Shown here: positions 26,134-34,435 of the stretch, in pieces | Layout of the letters: the number at the start of each line of letters is the position of its first letter | Position numbering within the stretch: the first letter of the stretch is position 1 | From: CBDDFS01 sp965227255 | GTDB taxonomy: Bacteria; Bacteroidota; Bacteroidia; Flavobacteriales_E; Vicingaceae | Length of the DNA stretch: 64,000 nt | Assembly: GCA_965227255.1 (NCBI GenBank) | Contig: CBDDFS010000002.1 | Location: 1,302,001-1,366,000, forward strand | Direction: 5' to 3' | Notes under the pieces: model-generated | Databases searched by the model: none | Told to the model about the DNA's origin: nothing | Seen by the model: only the letters and a program-made list of their open reading frames with translations | Program-made: the position numbers and the translations under genes

Positions 26134-26181
26134 TTTTTATTGGTTAATTGGTCAATTTGCTAATTGGTTAATTGAATTATT
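26134..26181. repeat. Octamer tandem array
   Basis: Six octamers in constant phase beginning 3 bases after the previous stop codon. The core units are GGTTAATT, GGTCAATT, TGCTAATT and GGTTAATT. All units end in ATT. The same word family (TTGGTTAA, GTGGTCAA) recurs at 57834. Confidence 0.75.
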
Positions 26182-26206
26182 ATGGGGCATCTGGTCAGCC
26201 CTGCTC

Positions 26207-26276
26207 GACCTCAAACCTCAAATCGTTAATCGTTAATCTGCAATCATTAATCACTCAAACATCCTAACCTCCAAAT
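26207..26276. repeat. Heptamer tandem array
   Basis: Ten 7-base words in constant phase. The core is AATCGTT twice, then AATCTGC, AATCATT and AATCACT. It is flanked by AACCTCA-like words before and weaker words after. It ends 3 bases before the rimO -7 box. About 25 bases of non-repetitive, more GC-rich sequence separate it from the octamer array at 26134. Confidence 0.75.
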
Positions 26277-26279
26277 AAG

Positions 26280-26287
26280 TACTTTTG
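26280..26287 (+). promoter_or_regulatory. Bacteroidota -7 box for rimO
   Basis: TACTTTTG is an exact match 7 bases before the ATG at 26295. Confidence 0.45.
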
Positions 26288-26294
26288 CGACCGC

Positions 26295-27608
26295 ATGAAG
26301 ACCAAGACCCGCAAAAAGAATAAAGTCAACGTTGTCACTTTAGGATGTTCCAAGAATATTTTCGATTCTGAGGTAATGATGGCTCAATTGAAGGCCAACA
26401 ATTTTGATGTGGCTCATGAGGCAGAGAGCATGGAATCAGAGATCGTCATCGTAAATACTTGCGGTTTCATTGAAAATGCAAAACAAGAAAGCATCGATAC
26501 CATTCTCGATTGGTCTGAGGCAAGAAAAGACGGTCAGATTGATAAACTGTATGTAACCGGCTGTTTAAGTGAGCGTTACAAAGATGATCTATCAAAAGAA
26601 ATTGAAGAAGTAGATGCCTGGTTCGGTACTCGAGACCTCCCTCGCCTTCTAAAGACTCTGAAAGCCGATTACAAACACGAGCTGGTAGGAGAGAGGCTTT
26701 TGACCACGCCATCTCATTTTGCCTACTTTAAAATAGCAGAAGGTTGTGATCGACCATGCTCTTTTTGTGCTATTCCTTTGATGCGTGGAAAACATATCAG
26801 CACTCCGATAGATGATCTTGTTCAGAACGCGAAGAATCTTGCTTCGCAAGGGGTGAGAGAACTGATTTTAATAGCTCAGGATCTCACGTATTATGGATTA
26901 GACATCTATAAAAAGAGGGCTTTGGCTGAATTGCTTGAAAAATTGTCGGAGGTAGAAGGAATTGAATGGATTCGACTTCATTATGCCTATCCTACAGGAT
27001 TCCCTATGGATGTGCTTGAAGTAATGAGAGACAATCCAAAAGTATGTAACTACCTCGATATGCCACTTCAGCATATTAGTAGTAATGTTCTAACGCGCAT
27101 GAAAAGAGGAATTGGCCGGGAGAAGACAGAAAATCTAATTCGTGATATTAGAGAGAAAGTACCGGGAATTGCAATCAGGACAACCATGATGGTTGGCTTT
27201 CCCGGAGAAACTGAAGAGGACTTCCAGGAGCTGATGGATTTTGTAGAAAAAAGCCGTCTTGAAAGATTGGGATGCTTCACTTACAGTCATGAAGAAAATA
27301 CAACTGCTTTCGAATTCGAAGATGATATTCCTGAGGATGTAAAACAGGAGAGAGCTGATGCCATTATGGAACTTCAGGCAGGAATCAGCTATGAATTGAA
27401 TCAGGAAAAAGTGGGCAAGGTCTTCAAGGTTTTGGTTGACAGGGCAGAGGGAGACTATTATTATGCCCGAACTGAATTTGATAGTCCGGAAGTCGACAAT
27501 GAAGTGCTTATTCCTCTGAAAGATAACTATCTGAGAATAGGAGATTTCGTAAATGTAAGGATCGAAAAGGCCGATCATTATGATCTGATCGGAAAGGTCG
27601 AATCTTAA
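26295..27608 (+). CDS. rimO: Ribosomal protein S12 methylthiotransferase
   Basis: Radical-SAM enzyme that adds a methylthio group to an aspartate of ribosomal protein S12. The 437 residues show the UPF0004 domain with cluster cysteines Cys18, Cys56 and Cys90 (TLGCSKNIFDSEV, VNTCGFIENAK, VTGCLSER). The radical SAM motif is CDRPCSFCAIPLMRG (Cys151, 155, 158), and a C-terminal TRAM domain follows (about 370-435). TLGCSKN and the SFCAIPLMRGKHIS stretch favour RimO over the tRNA enzyme MiaB. It appears monocistronic. Confidence 0.95.
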   Translation: MKTKTRKKNKVNVVTLGCSKNIFDSEVMMAQLKANNFDVAHEAESMESEIVIVNTCGFIENAKQESIDTILDWSEARKDGQIDKLYVTGCLSERYKDDLSKEIEEVDAWFGTRDLPRLLKTLKADYKHELVGERLLTTPSHFAYFKIAEGCDRPCSFCAIPLMRGKHISTPIDDLVQNAKNLASQGVRELILIAQDLTYYGLDIYKKRALAELLEKLSEVEGIEWIRLHYAYPTGFPMDVLEVMRDNPKVCNYLDMPLQHISSNVLTRMKRGIGREKTENLIRDIREKVPGIAIRTTMMVGFPGETEEDFQELMDFVEKSRLERLGCFTYSHEENTTAFEFEDDIPEDVKQERADAIMELQAGISYELNQEKVGKVFKVLVDRAEGDYYYARTEFDSPEVDNEVLIPLKDNYLRIGDFVNVRIEKADHYDLIGKVES

Positions 27609-27659
27609 ATATCATTTATCCCTTTGATGTAGGTCATTTCTGTTCCATTCATACAGAAG

Positions 27660-27667
27660 TAATTTTG
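27660..27667 (+). promoter_or_regulatory. Bacteroidota -7 box for the Cys/Met-metabolism PLP enzyme
   Basis: TAATTTTG is an exact match 18 bases before the ATG at 27686. Confidence 0.45.
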
Positions 27668-27685
27668 ATTCATAAAATATGAATC

Positions 27686-28990
27686 ATGAAAAAGCGAGAC
27701 TTCAAACCCGAAAGTCTGATGATGTCTTATGGCTACAAGCCTTCATTATCAGAAGGAGCTATCAAGTGCCCAATCTTTCAAACATCAACCTTTGTTTTTA
27801 AAACAGCCGAAGAGGGCAAGGCTTTTTTTGAAGTGGCCTATGGTCAGAGAGAAAAGGGTGATAATGAAGAAATCGGACTTATATATAGTCGTTTGAATAA
27901 CCCAGATCTGGAGATACTCGAGGATCGTTTAACACTTTGGGATGGAGCAGATGCTGCGGCAGCATTCGAAAGCGGGATGTCTGCAATTACCACGGTCTTT
28001 CTCGAATTTCTGAGGCCGGGAGATCTTCTCTTGTACAGCATGCCAACTTATGGCGGCACTGATCATTTTATTAATCATGTTTTAACCTCATTTGGAATAC
28101 ACATTCTGGGAGTGAAAGCAGGGACACCTAATGAAGAAGTTGAAAAGAGATTGCAGGAAAGCGGCCATGCTGATAAACTCGCCATGATATATGTGGAAAC
28201 TCCGGCCAACCCTACCAATTCTCTGATCGATATTGAAGCGTGTAAAGAACTTGCCGACAAGTATTCCAGGGAAGATAAGAAAGTGGTTCTCGCCGTCGAT
28301 AATACCTATATGGGCCCGCTTTGGCAACATCCATTAAAGCATGGGGCGGATCTTGTTCTCTATTCAGCAACGAAATATATTGGAGGGCACAGTGATTTGA
28401 TTGCAGGAGCTTGTCTGGGAAACAAGGAAGAAATGATTCGAGTAAAGACATTGAGAGCATTTCTGGGTAATGCGGCAGATGCATGGACGGCCTGGTTATT
28501 AATGAGAAGCTTGGAAACGCTTAAGCCGAGAATGGAAAGACAAGCTCAAAACGCAGTTGAAGTAGCAAATTTTTTGAAGGGTCATTCCTTGGTTGAGAAG
28601 GTATATTATCTTGGATTCACAGACAAAAGTTCTCCTGAATACGAGGTATATAAGAAACAGTATTTATCAGACGGAGCCATGATTTCATTTGATATTAAAG
28701 GAGGAGAAGAAGAAGCCTTTAAATTCCTGAATAGTTTAAGATTGATCAAGCTGGCTGTTAGCCTTGGTGGAACCGAAAGTCTTGCAGAACACCCTGCCAC
28801 GATGACTCATTGTGACATGAGTGATGAGGACAAAGCCGAAAATTCTATCTCTGAAAAGCTGGTACGTCTGTCAATTGGTATTGAAGACCCGGAAGACCTT
28901 ATTTGGGATATTTCACAGGCCCTGGATGCCGTTGATCGAATGAACAACATTGATGCAGCGACTGACATGCATTTTTTACATGACCGATAG
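27686..28990 (+). CDS. Cystathionine gamma-synthase family PLP-dependent enzyme
   Basis: 434 residues of the Cys/Met metabolism PLP-dependent family (fold type I), acting in the cytoplasm on sulfur amino acids. Motifs are FESGMSAITTVFLEFL (phosphate and cofactor region), YVETPANPTNSLIDIE, AVDNTYMGPLWQHPLKHG with the PLP-contacting Asp, and YSATKYIGGHSDLIAG with the Schiff-base lysine. The segment SLGGTESLAEHPATMTH carries the substrate-carboxylate Arg/Ser region. The N-terminal YGQREKGDNEEIGLIYSRLN differs from standard gamma-synthases and matches the subgroup often annotated simply as family protein. Methionine gamma-lyase or an O-acylhomoserine enzyme is possible. Confidence 0.85.
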   Translation: MKKRDFKPESLMMSYGYKPSLSEGAIKCPIFQTSTFVFKTAEEGKAFFEVAYGQREKGDNEEIGLIYSRLNNPDLEILEDRLTLWDGADAAAAFESGMSAITTVFLEFLRPGDLLLYSMPTYGGTDHFINHVLTSFGIHILGVKAGTPNEEVEKRLQESGHADKLAMIYVETPANPTNSLIDIEACKELADKYSREDKKVVLAVDNTYMGPLWQHPLKHGADLVLYSATKYIGGHSDLIAGACLGNKEEMIRVKTLRAFLGNAADAWTAWLLMRSLETLKPRMERQAQNAVEVANFLKGHSLVEKVYYLGFTDKSSPEYEVYKKQYLSDGAMISFDIKGGEEEAFKFLNSLRLIKLAVSLGGTESLAEHPATMTHCDMSDEDKAENSISEKLVRLSIGIEDPEDLIWDISQALDAVDRMNNIDAATDMHFLHDR

Positions 28991-29013
28991 AGGTGAAAAA
29001 TGAAGGGATAAAA

Positions 29014-29048
29014 GAATACGGAATTCGGAATTCGGAATTTGGAAATTG
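29014..29048. repeat. Heptamer array of the GAATTCG type
   Basis: Five units in constant phase: GAATACG, GAATTCG twice, GAATTTG and GAAATTG. It lies between two convergent genes. On the other strand it is the same word family as the ATTCCGA array at 32638 on the far side of secA. Confidence 0.7.
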
Positions 29049-29125
29049 ATCCAAGAATGGCGGAGAGGTTCACGAGGGCCCTGCGTGCATCTAGAGAGTG
29101 AATGAGTAATTCGGAAACGATACCT
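29049..29125. other. Non-coding spacer between two arrays
   Basis: A 77-base stretch with a GC-richer core around 29056-29090 containing the palindrome AGGGCCCT. I see no open frame, no tRNA cloverleaf and no clear terminator. Confidence 0.4.
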
Positions 29126-29190
29126 CGCTCTCACTCTCACTCTGACTCTCACTCTATATCATGGGTCATCTATCAGATATCATATATCTA
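29126..29190. repeat. Hexamer array switching to heptamers at the secA stop
   Basis: 29126-29155 is five hexamers (CACTCT type, with CGCTCT and GACTCT variants). From 29156 the period becomes 7 for five units (ATATCAT, GGGTCAT, CTATCAG, ATATCAT, ATATCTA). The last unit includes the secA stop codon. The heptamers are the reverse complement of the GATATAT-type words at 1178. Confidence 0.7.
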
Positions 29191-32100
29191 ACCTACAACC
29201 GCTTGTGGCTTACCGTGGCACTGCTTGTATTTCTTGCCGCTGCCACAAGGGCAAGGTTCGTTTCGACCTACTTTTTTCTCAACTCTAACAGGTTGAGCTT
29301 TTTGGGGAGCCTGTTCCGGTTGTCCGTCAGGTCCCGGTCTCTGAGCCTGAAGTGCAGGATCCTGATTCCTTGATTCCTGAAGATGGCTCATGTCGGTCTG
29401 CTGAGGTTCACTCTGTCGACCGATCTGTTGCTGGCCTTGCTGAACAGGCAGATTTCCTTTGATAAGGAAGGCGCCGGTTTCTTTATTAACCTTATCGAGC
29501 ATTTGCTTGAAAAGTTCATATGCCTCGAACTTATAGATCAACAATGGATCTTTCTGCTCGTAAACTGCTCCCTGAACACTTTGTTTCAGATCGTCCATTT
29601 CTCTCAGGTGTTCCTTCCAGGCATCATCGATCATTGCGAGGATCACATTTTTCTCGAATGAGCGGATGAGTTCCTTTCCGTCAGATTCAATACACTTTTC
29701 AAGATTGGCCACAACCTGAATTGTCTTGATACCGTCTGTGATCGGTACTACAATATTTCTGTATTTATCTCCTTCATTCTCATGAACATTCTTGATCACA
29801 GGCATGGCCATTTGAGCCAGTAAGTCGGATTTTTCAGAGTAATGTTCTACGGCTTTTTCAAATACCTTGTCAGCCAGCGATTCAACACTGTCATTCAAGA
29901 ACGAACTTTCATCAACTGGCGATTCAATGCTCAGGTGTTTGAGTAGTTCGAGCTTGAAACCTTCAAAATCTCTATAGTCCTGATATTCTGAAGTAACTGA
30001 GAATGCGATGTCATAGATCATATTCGCAATATCAACACCAAGTCGTTCTCCGTAGAGAGCGTGCCTTCTCTTCGTGTATATAACCTCACGTTGAGAATTC
30101 ATGATATCATCGTATTCAAGAAGTCTTTTACGAACACCAAAGTTGTTCTCTTCTACTTTTTTCTGGGCTCTCTCAATCGACTTCGTAATCATCGAGTGCT
30201 GAATCACTTCTCCTTCTTCCAGGCCAAGACGATCCATCATTTTTGCAATCCTTTCAGATCCGAAGAGTCTCATCAGGTTGTCTTCCAAAGAGACGAAGAA
30301 TTGAGATGAACCAACATCTCCCTGTCGTCCTGACCTTCCTCTCAACTGTCTGTCAACTCGTCTTGATTCGTGTCTTTCCGTACCCACGATTGCTAGTCCA
30401 CCGGCTTCCTTTACTTCCGCACTCAGCTTGATATCCGTTCCCCTACCGGCCATGTTTGTTGCAATGGTTACAGCACCGCTTTTCCCTGCCTCAGCAACTA
30501 CTTCGGCTTCACGCTGGTGAAGTTTCGCATTCAATACATTGTGCTTGATGCCTTTCATCTTCAACATCCTGCTCAGTAATTCAGAGATTTCAACCGAAGT
30601 GGTACCAACCAATACAGGTCTTCCTTGATTAACGAGTTCTACGATCTCTTCGATCACGGAATTATACTTTTCACGATTCGTCTTATAGACTAAATCTTCT
30701 CTGTCATCTCTGGCAATAGGTCTGTTTGTTGGAATTACCACAACGTCAAGTTTGTAAATGTCCCAGAATTCCTGAGCTTCTGTTTCAGCAGTACCTGTCA
30801 TACCAGATAGTTTGTGGTACATCCTGAAATAGTTCTGAAGCGTAACCGTGGCATAGGTTTGAGTGGCAGCCTCAACTTTTACATTTTCCTTTGATTCAAT
30901 AGCCTGATGAAGTCCGTCAGAATACCTTCGTCCTTCCATGATACGACCCGTTTGCTCATCAACGATTTTGATCTTGCCGTCCATGAGAACATACTCAACG
31001 TCTTTTTCGAATAGAGTATAGGCCTTGAGCAACTGATTGATGGTGTGGATTCTTTCAGCCTTGACCGTGTAATCCTGAATTACCTGATCTTTTTGTTTTA
31101 GTTTCTCTGTATCCTCGGCTGAAGATTGTTCAATATTGTTGATCTCAATATTAATGTCTGGTAAAATGAAGAAATTCTGATCATCACCAGTTTCAGTGAT
31201 CAATTCAATTCCTTTTTCAGTGAGTTCAATGGAGTTGTTCTTTTCATCTATAACGAAGTACAACTCGGCGTCAACCTTATGCATTTCCTTGCTCTGGTCC
31301 TGCATGTAGAAATTCTCTGTCTTCTGAAGATGAGCTCTGATACCGGGTTCACTTAAGTACTTAATAAGAGCTTTATTTCGTGGTAAACCTCTGTAGGCTC
31401 TCAACAATGCCAATCCACCTTCACTTTCCTTCTGTTTGTCTCTTTTGGCATCTGCATTATTGAGATCAGCCAGTTGTCTTTTCGCGTCAGCCAGAACGGT
31501 TGTTACAAATTTCCTTTGAGCACTTACAAGTTTTTCAACTCTCGGCTTCAATTCCGCAAATTCGTGTTTGTCACCTTTTGGGGTTGGACCAGAGATGATC
31601 AGAGGAGTTCGTGCGTCATCGATGAGAACACTATCAACCTCATCCACAATAGAGAAGTGGTGTTTTCTTTGCACCAACTCTTCCGGAGTACGAGACATAT
31701 TGTCACGCAGATAATCGAAACCGAATTCATTATTTGTTCCGTAAGTGATATCACAGTTATACGCTCTTCTTCTGTCCTCAGAATTAGGTTGGTGTTTGTC
31801 AATACAATCAACCGTAAGGCCATGGAATTCAAAGATCGGTCCCATCCATTCGCTATCCCTTCTTGCCAGGTAGTCGTTTACTGTTACAACATGAACCCCT
31901 CGACTTGCCAGAGCATTCAGATAAACAGGTAATGTTGCAACAAGGGTTTTACCTTCACCTGTTGCCATTTCGGCAATTTTACCCTGGTGAAGAACAATAC
32001 CACCAATGATCTGAACATCATAGTGAAGCATGTCCCAGGTCACTTCTCCACCTGCTGCCATCCATGTGTTGGAATAGATGGCTCTATCGCCCTTGATCTC

Positions 32101-32550
32101 AACACTATCTCTTGCCGCAGCTATGTCTTTATCAAGTTCTGTTGCCTGTACCTCAATTTCTGATTTTTCCTTAAATCTTTTGGCGGTTTCTTTAACAACA
32201 GCAAATGCCTCTGGAAGAATTTCCAAAAGAACTTCCTCAATTTTTTCGTTTACTTTCTTCTCAAGTTCGTCGATCTGTTTGTAGAGATCTTCTTTTTCAT
32301 GCAGATTAAGCTTGCCAGATGATTCGGCTTGTTCCTGGAGAGCCTTGATTTCTTCTTGTTCCTTCTTAATGCCTTCCTGAATTCTTGCCTTGAATTCCTG
32401 CGTTTTTGCTCTTAGCGCATCATTCGAAATATCCTGGAGTTTGTCGTATTCCTTAAGAGTTGCATCCAATAAAGGTTGAATTTCCTTTATGTCTCTTTCG
32501 GACTTACTTCCGACAATTTTTTTGACTGTTTTTGTGAAAAATCCTAACAT
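29188..32550 (-). CDS. secA: Protein translocase subunit SecA
   Basis: ATPase motor that pushes preproteins through SecYEG at the inner membrane. It has 1120 residues, in the long range typical of Bacteroidota SecA. Visible features are Walker A MATGEGKTLVATLPVYL, Walker B IVDEVDSVLIDDARTPL, GTTSVEISELLSR in the second helicase domain, NMAGRGTDIKL, and RSGRQGDVGSS. The C-terminal zinc-binding tail is PCPCGSGKKYKQCHG, preceded by a Gln/Pro-rich linker. I chose the ATG at 32550 (MLGFFTKTVKKIVG) instead of a TTG four codons upstream. Both ends of the gene are bordered by heptamer arrays. Confidence 0.98.
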   Translation of the reverse strand: MLGFFTKTVKKIVGSKSERDIKEIQPLLDATLKEYDKLQDISNDALRAKTQEFKARIQEGIKKEQEEIKALQEQAESSGKLNLHEKEDLYKQIDELEKKVNEKIEEVLLEILPEAFAVVKETAKRFKEKSEIEVQATELDKDIAAARDSVEIKGDRAIYSNTWMAAGGEVTWDMLHYDVQIIGGIVLHQGKIAEMATGEGKTLVATLPVYLNALASRGVHVVTVNDYLARRDSEWMGPIFEFHGLTVDCIDKHQPNSEDRRRAYNCDITYGTNNEFGFDYLRDNMSRTPEELVQRKHHFSIVDEVDSVLIDDARTPLIISGPTPKGDKHEFAELKPRVEKLVSAQRKFVTTVLADAKRQLADLNNADAKRDKQKESEGGLALLRAYRGLPRNKALIKYLSEPGIRAHLQKTENFYMQDQSKEMHKVDAELYFVIDEKNNSIELTEKGIELITETGDDQNFFILPDINIEINNIEQSSAEDTEKLKQKDQVIQDYTVKAERIHTINQLLKAYTLFEKDVEYVLMDGKIKIVDEQTGRIMEGRRYSDGLHQAIESKENVKVEAATQTYATVTLQNYFRMYHKLSGMTGTAETEAQEFWDIYKLDVVVIPTNRPIARDDREDLVYKTNREKYNSVIEEIVELVNQGRPVLVGTTSVEISELLSRMLKMKGIKHNVLNAKLHQREAEVVAEAGKSGAVTIATNMAGRGTDIKLSAEVKEAGGLAIVGTERHESRRVDRQLRGRSGRQGDVGSSQFFVSLEDNLMRLFGSERIAKMMDRLGLEEGEVIQHSMITKSIERAQKKVEENNFGVRKRLLEYDDIMNSQREVIYTKRRHALYGERLGVDIANMIYDIAFSVTSEYQDYRDFEGFKLELLKHLSIESPVDESSFLNDSVESLADKVFEKAVEHYSEKSDLLAQMAMPVIKNVHENEGDKYRNIVVPITDGIKTIQVVANLEKCIESDGKELIRSFEKNVILAMIDDAWKEHLREMDDLKQSVQGAVYEQKDPLLIYKFEAYELFKQMLDKVNKETGAFLIKGNLPVQQGQQQIGRQSEPQQTDMSHLQESRNQDPALQAQRPGPDGQPEQAPQKAQPVRVEKKVGRNEPCPCGSGKKYKQCHGKPQAVVG

Positions 32551-32637
32551 CGTTCTTATCAAATTTCCGCGGCCTGTAAAGGTACGTATTAATAGACTAG
32601 CATTTTAGTTATATCAAAAAGCGTACCAAAGCTTTTT

Positions 32638-32714
32638 AAATGAAAAATGAAAGATGAAAGATGAACTTCAGAATTCCGAATTCCGAATTCCGAATTCCTA
32701 ATTCTGAATTCCCT
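32638..32714. repeat. Heptamer tandem array (11 units) upstream of secA
   Basis: Eleven words in one phase: AAATGAA twice, AGATGAA twice, CTTCAGA, ATTCCGA three times, then ATTCCTA, ATTCTGA and ATTCCCT. The last unit runs into the stop codon of the DUF2795 gene (32713-32715). Two word families share one continuous phase. Confidence 0.8.
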
Positions 32715-32934
32715 AGTATTCGTCTTCGTTAAAGAAAAAGTCTTCCTTGGTGGGATAATCGGGCCAGATGTCTTCTATTGTCTCGTATGTCTCTCCTTCA
32801 TCTTCAATTTCCTGAAGATTTTCAACTACCTCCAAAGGAGCTCCTGTTCTGATAGCAAAATCAATAAGCTCGTCCTTGGTTGCAGGCCAGGGAGCATCTT
32901 CCATATACGAAGCCAATTCTAATGTCCAGTACAT
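32713..32934 (-). CDS. DUF2795 domain-containing small acidic protein
   Basis: 73 residues, strongly acidic, beginning MYWTLELASYMEDAPWPATK and ending in a run of Glu, Asp and Phe (DFFFNEDEY). It matches the short DUF2795 proteins that are highly conserved across Bacteroidota. The PWPATKDELIDFAIRTGAP part resembles a small helical domain also found in partner-binding proteins. There is no signal peptide, so it is cytoplasmic. It has its own well-formed promoter, so it is transcribed independently. The function is not known to me. Confidence 0.88.
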   Translation of the reverse strand: MYWTLELASYMEDAPWPATKDELIDFAIRTGAPLEVVENLQEIEDEGETYETIEDIWPDYPTKEDFFFNEDEY

Positions 32935-32955
32935 AATCTAGCGCTCAATTTTTCG

Positions 32956-32986
32956 CAAATGTAATTTTTTTGACTATAAATCCAAA
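32956..32986 (-). promoter_or_regulatory. Bacteroidota promoter for the DUF2795 gene
   Basis: On the minus strand, TTTG (32983-32986) and TACATTTG (32956-32963) are separated by exactly 19 bases. This is the best -33/-7 pair in the window. The ATG at 32934 is 21 bases downstream. Confidence 0.65.
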
Positions 32987-33055
32987 CGCTTATTTAAAAG
33001 ACTTGAAAAAAACATACAAATGACTGATATTCAGCCAGATAAATGTAATGATATT

Positions 33056-33601
33056 TTACTTTGGTCGCCAGGGTACCTCTTCAGCGCCTTTATTTTTGGC
33101 AATTTGACGGCTCAGAACAAAGAAATAATCGGAAAGTCGGTTCAGATATACTAATATGATGTCATCAACTTTGTCTGATTCTGCAAAGGCCGATGTCCAT
33201 CGTTCTGCCCGTCTGCACGTGACTCTGCATAGATGGCAAGACGAAACTGACATATGACCTCCTGGAAGAATGAAATTCTTCATTTCAGGCAAGCCTTCTT
33301 CCATTTCATCAATTTTATTCTCCAGAAATTCAACTTCTTTTTCGTCAATTTCCGGTAATTCTATGCTGATTTTTTCTTTGTCTGTCGCTAAATGAGATCC
33401 AATGGTGAAAAGAATTTCCTGAATACGAATAAGGTCATCAACGATTCCTGAATCAATATCCTGGTCACGCAGAAAACCAATGTTGGCATTCAATTCATCA
33501 ACGCTACCATAAGCTTCAATCCTGACATGGTGTTTTGGAAGTTTAATTCCTCCCAAAATGCTTGTTTGTCCTTTATCTCCTTGTTTGGTATATATTTTCA
33601 T
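33056..33601 (-). CDS. Cob(I)yrinic acid a,c-diamide adenosyltransferase (PduO type)
   Basis: Transfers adenosyl from ATP to cob(I)alamin-type corrinoids to form coenzyme B12. The 181 residues match the PduO/MMAB family: the ATP-binding N-terminus YTKQGDKGQTSILGG, RIEAYGSVDELNANIG, FILPGGH, and the C-terminal CRRAERW with the Arg/Glu pair that binds ATP. It is cytoplasmic and all-helical. It lies 24 bases after the upstream methyltransferase gene and is probably the last gene of the TonB receptor/DUF4249 transcript. This raises the possibility that the receptor imports a corrinoid, but receptors paired with DUF4249 proteins usually have unknown ligands. Confidence 0.93.
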   Translation of the reverse strand: MKIYTKQGDKGQTSILGGIKLPKHHVRIEAYGSVDELNANIGFLRDQDIDSGIVDDLIRIQEILFTIGSHLATDKEKISIELPEIDEKEVEFLENKIDEMEEGLPEMKNFILPGGHMSVSSCHLCRVTCRRAERWTSAFAESDKVDDIILVYLNRLSDYFFVLSRQIAKNKGAEEVPWRPK

Positions 33602-33625
33602 GTCTTGTAAATCGAATTGAAGTTA

Positions 33626-34405
33626 TTAAAAACGCACGACAAAATTCTCCTTCTGGAATCTGCTTTTGAAATAAACAATTCCCATTTCGAATAAATCAAT
33701 GCTCAAAGAGACTTTTTCATGTGCTTTAATTTCCTGCCAGGCTTTTTGCATGTCGCTCGACCAGTTTATATCGTCGAATACAAAGACAGTATCCTCATTG
33801 ATTTTGTTCAGAAAAGCCTGAAAATATTCCAAGGTCGCTGTTCCATCATGATGTCCGTCAAAGAATACAAAATCAACAGTATCTAATTCCTTCAGTATTG
33901 CAGGGATTTCTTCCTTAAAGGTTCTGTTTCTCACTTCAATATTGGTCTTTTTCTGTTTTTGAAAGAGACTATCTGCCAGTTTGGCCAGATTGGGATCTGC
34001 TTCGACCGTAATAATTTTTGCCTTTGGACAGGCAAGGGCAAAATATAGACTTGTTAAACCCAATGAAGTACCCAGTTCAACAATTGAATTGGGTTTATAG
34101 CTTTCGGCCAATCTAAAGAGCAGCTGTGAATACTTTGTCGACTTAACCGAGGTTCTGGCAATGTCACTGATCCTCCTGAATTTACCACCTCCCATTTTTG
34201 ATCCTGCACCAAAATCTTGGATTTCAATCTCCTTTCTATTATTCAGCAGAGCATTTCGAATGGCCTCAACATGTCTGTAGGCATAAAATGAAGTCTTATT
34301 GTAGATAAGGTTGGTGATGAGATCGTAAACGAATGGAGAATGCACTCCATGCGCCGTAGTGGATTGCCATCTGTATTTGATGTAAGAAAAGACCCTGGAA
34401 ATCAT
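33626..34405 (-). CDS. SAM-dependent methyltransferase, class I
   Basis: 259 residues. The N-terminal part SYIKYRWQSTTAHGVHSPFV is a characteristic beginning of a Bacteroidota methyltransferase group. The Rossmann core follows with VELGTSLGLTSLYFALACP (SAM motif I), IITVEADPNLAKLADSL and FVFFDGHHDGTATLEYF, resembling O-methyltransferases of the class I group. The substrate is unknown. I prefer the ATG at 34405. A GTG nine codons upstream (34432) would put the start 3 bases from the upstream stop and cannot be excluded. Confidence 0.8.
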   Translation of the reverse strand: MISRVFSYIKYRWQSTTAHGVHSPFVYDLITNLIYNKTSFYAYRHVEAIRNALLNNRKEIEIQDFGAGSKMGGGKFRRISDIARTSVKSTKYSQLLFRLAESYKPNSIVELGTSLGLTSLYFALACPKAKIITVEADPNLAKLADSLFQKQKKTNIEVRNRTFKEEIPAILKELDTVDFVFFDGHHDGTATLEYFQAFLNKINEDTVFVFDDINWSSDMQKAWQEIKAHEKVSLSIDLFEMGIVYFKSRFQKENFVVRF

Positions 34406-34435
34406 ACCACCACAAAAATGGTAAAGATTCACAAA

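Noticed and set aside
29049..29125. tRNA-like GC-richer segment between two arrays
   Set aside because: No acceptor stem, no T-arm GTTCRA with a matching stem and no cloverleaf could be built by eye.
32551..32637. GGTACG ... CGTACC inverted repeat upstream of secA (secretion-responsive regulator site)
   Set aside because: Only 6 bp with about a 38-base loop; too weak to support.
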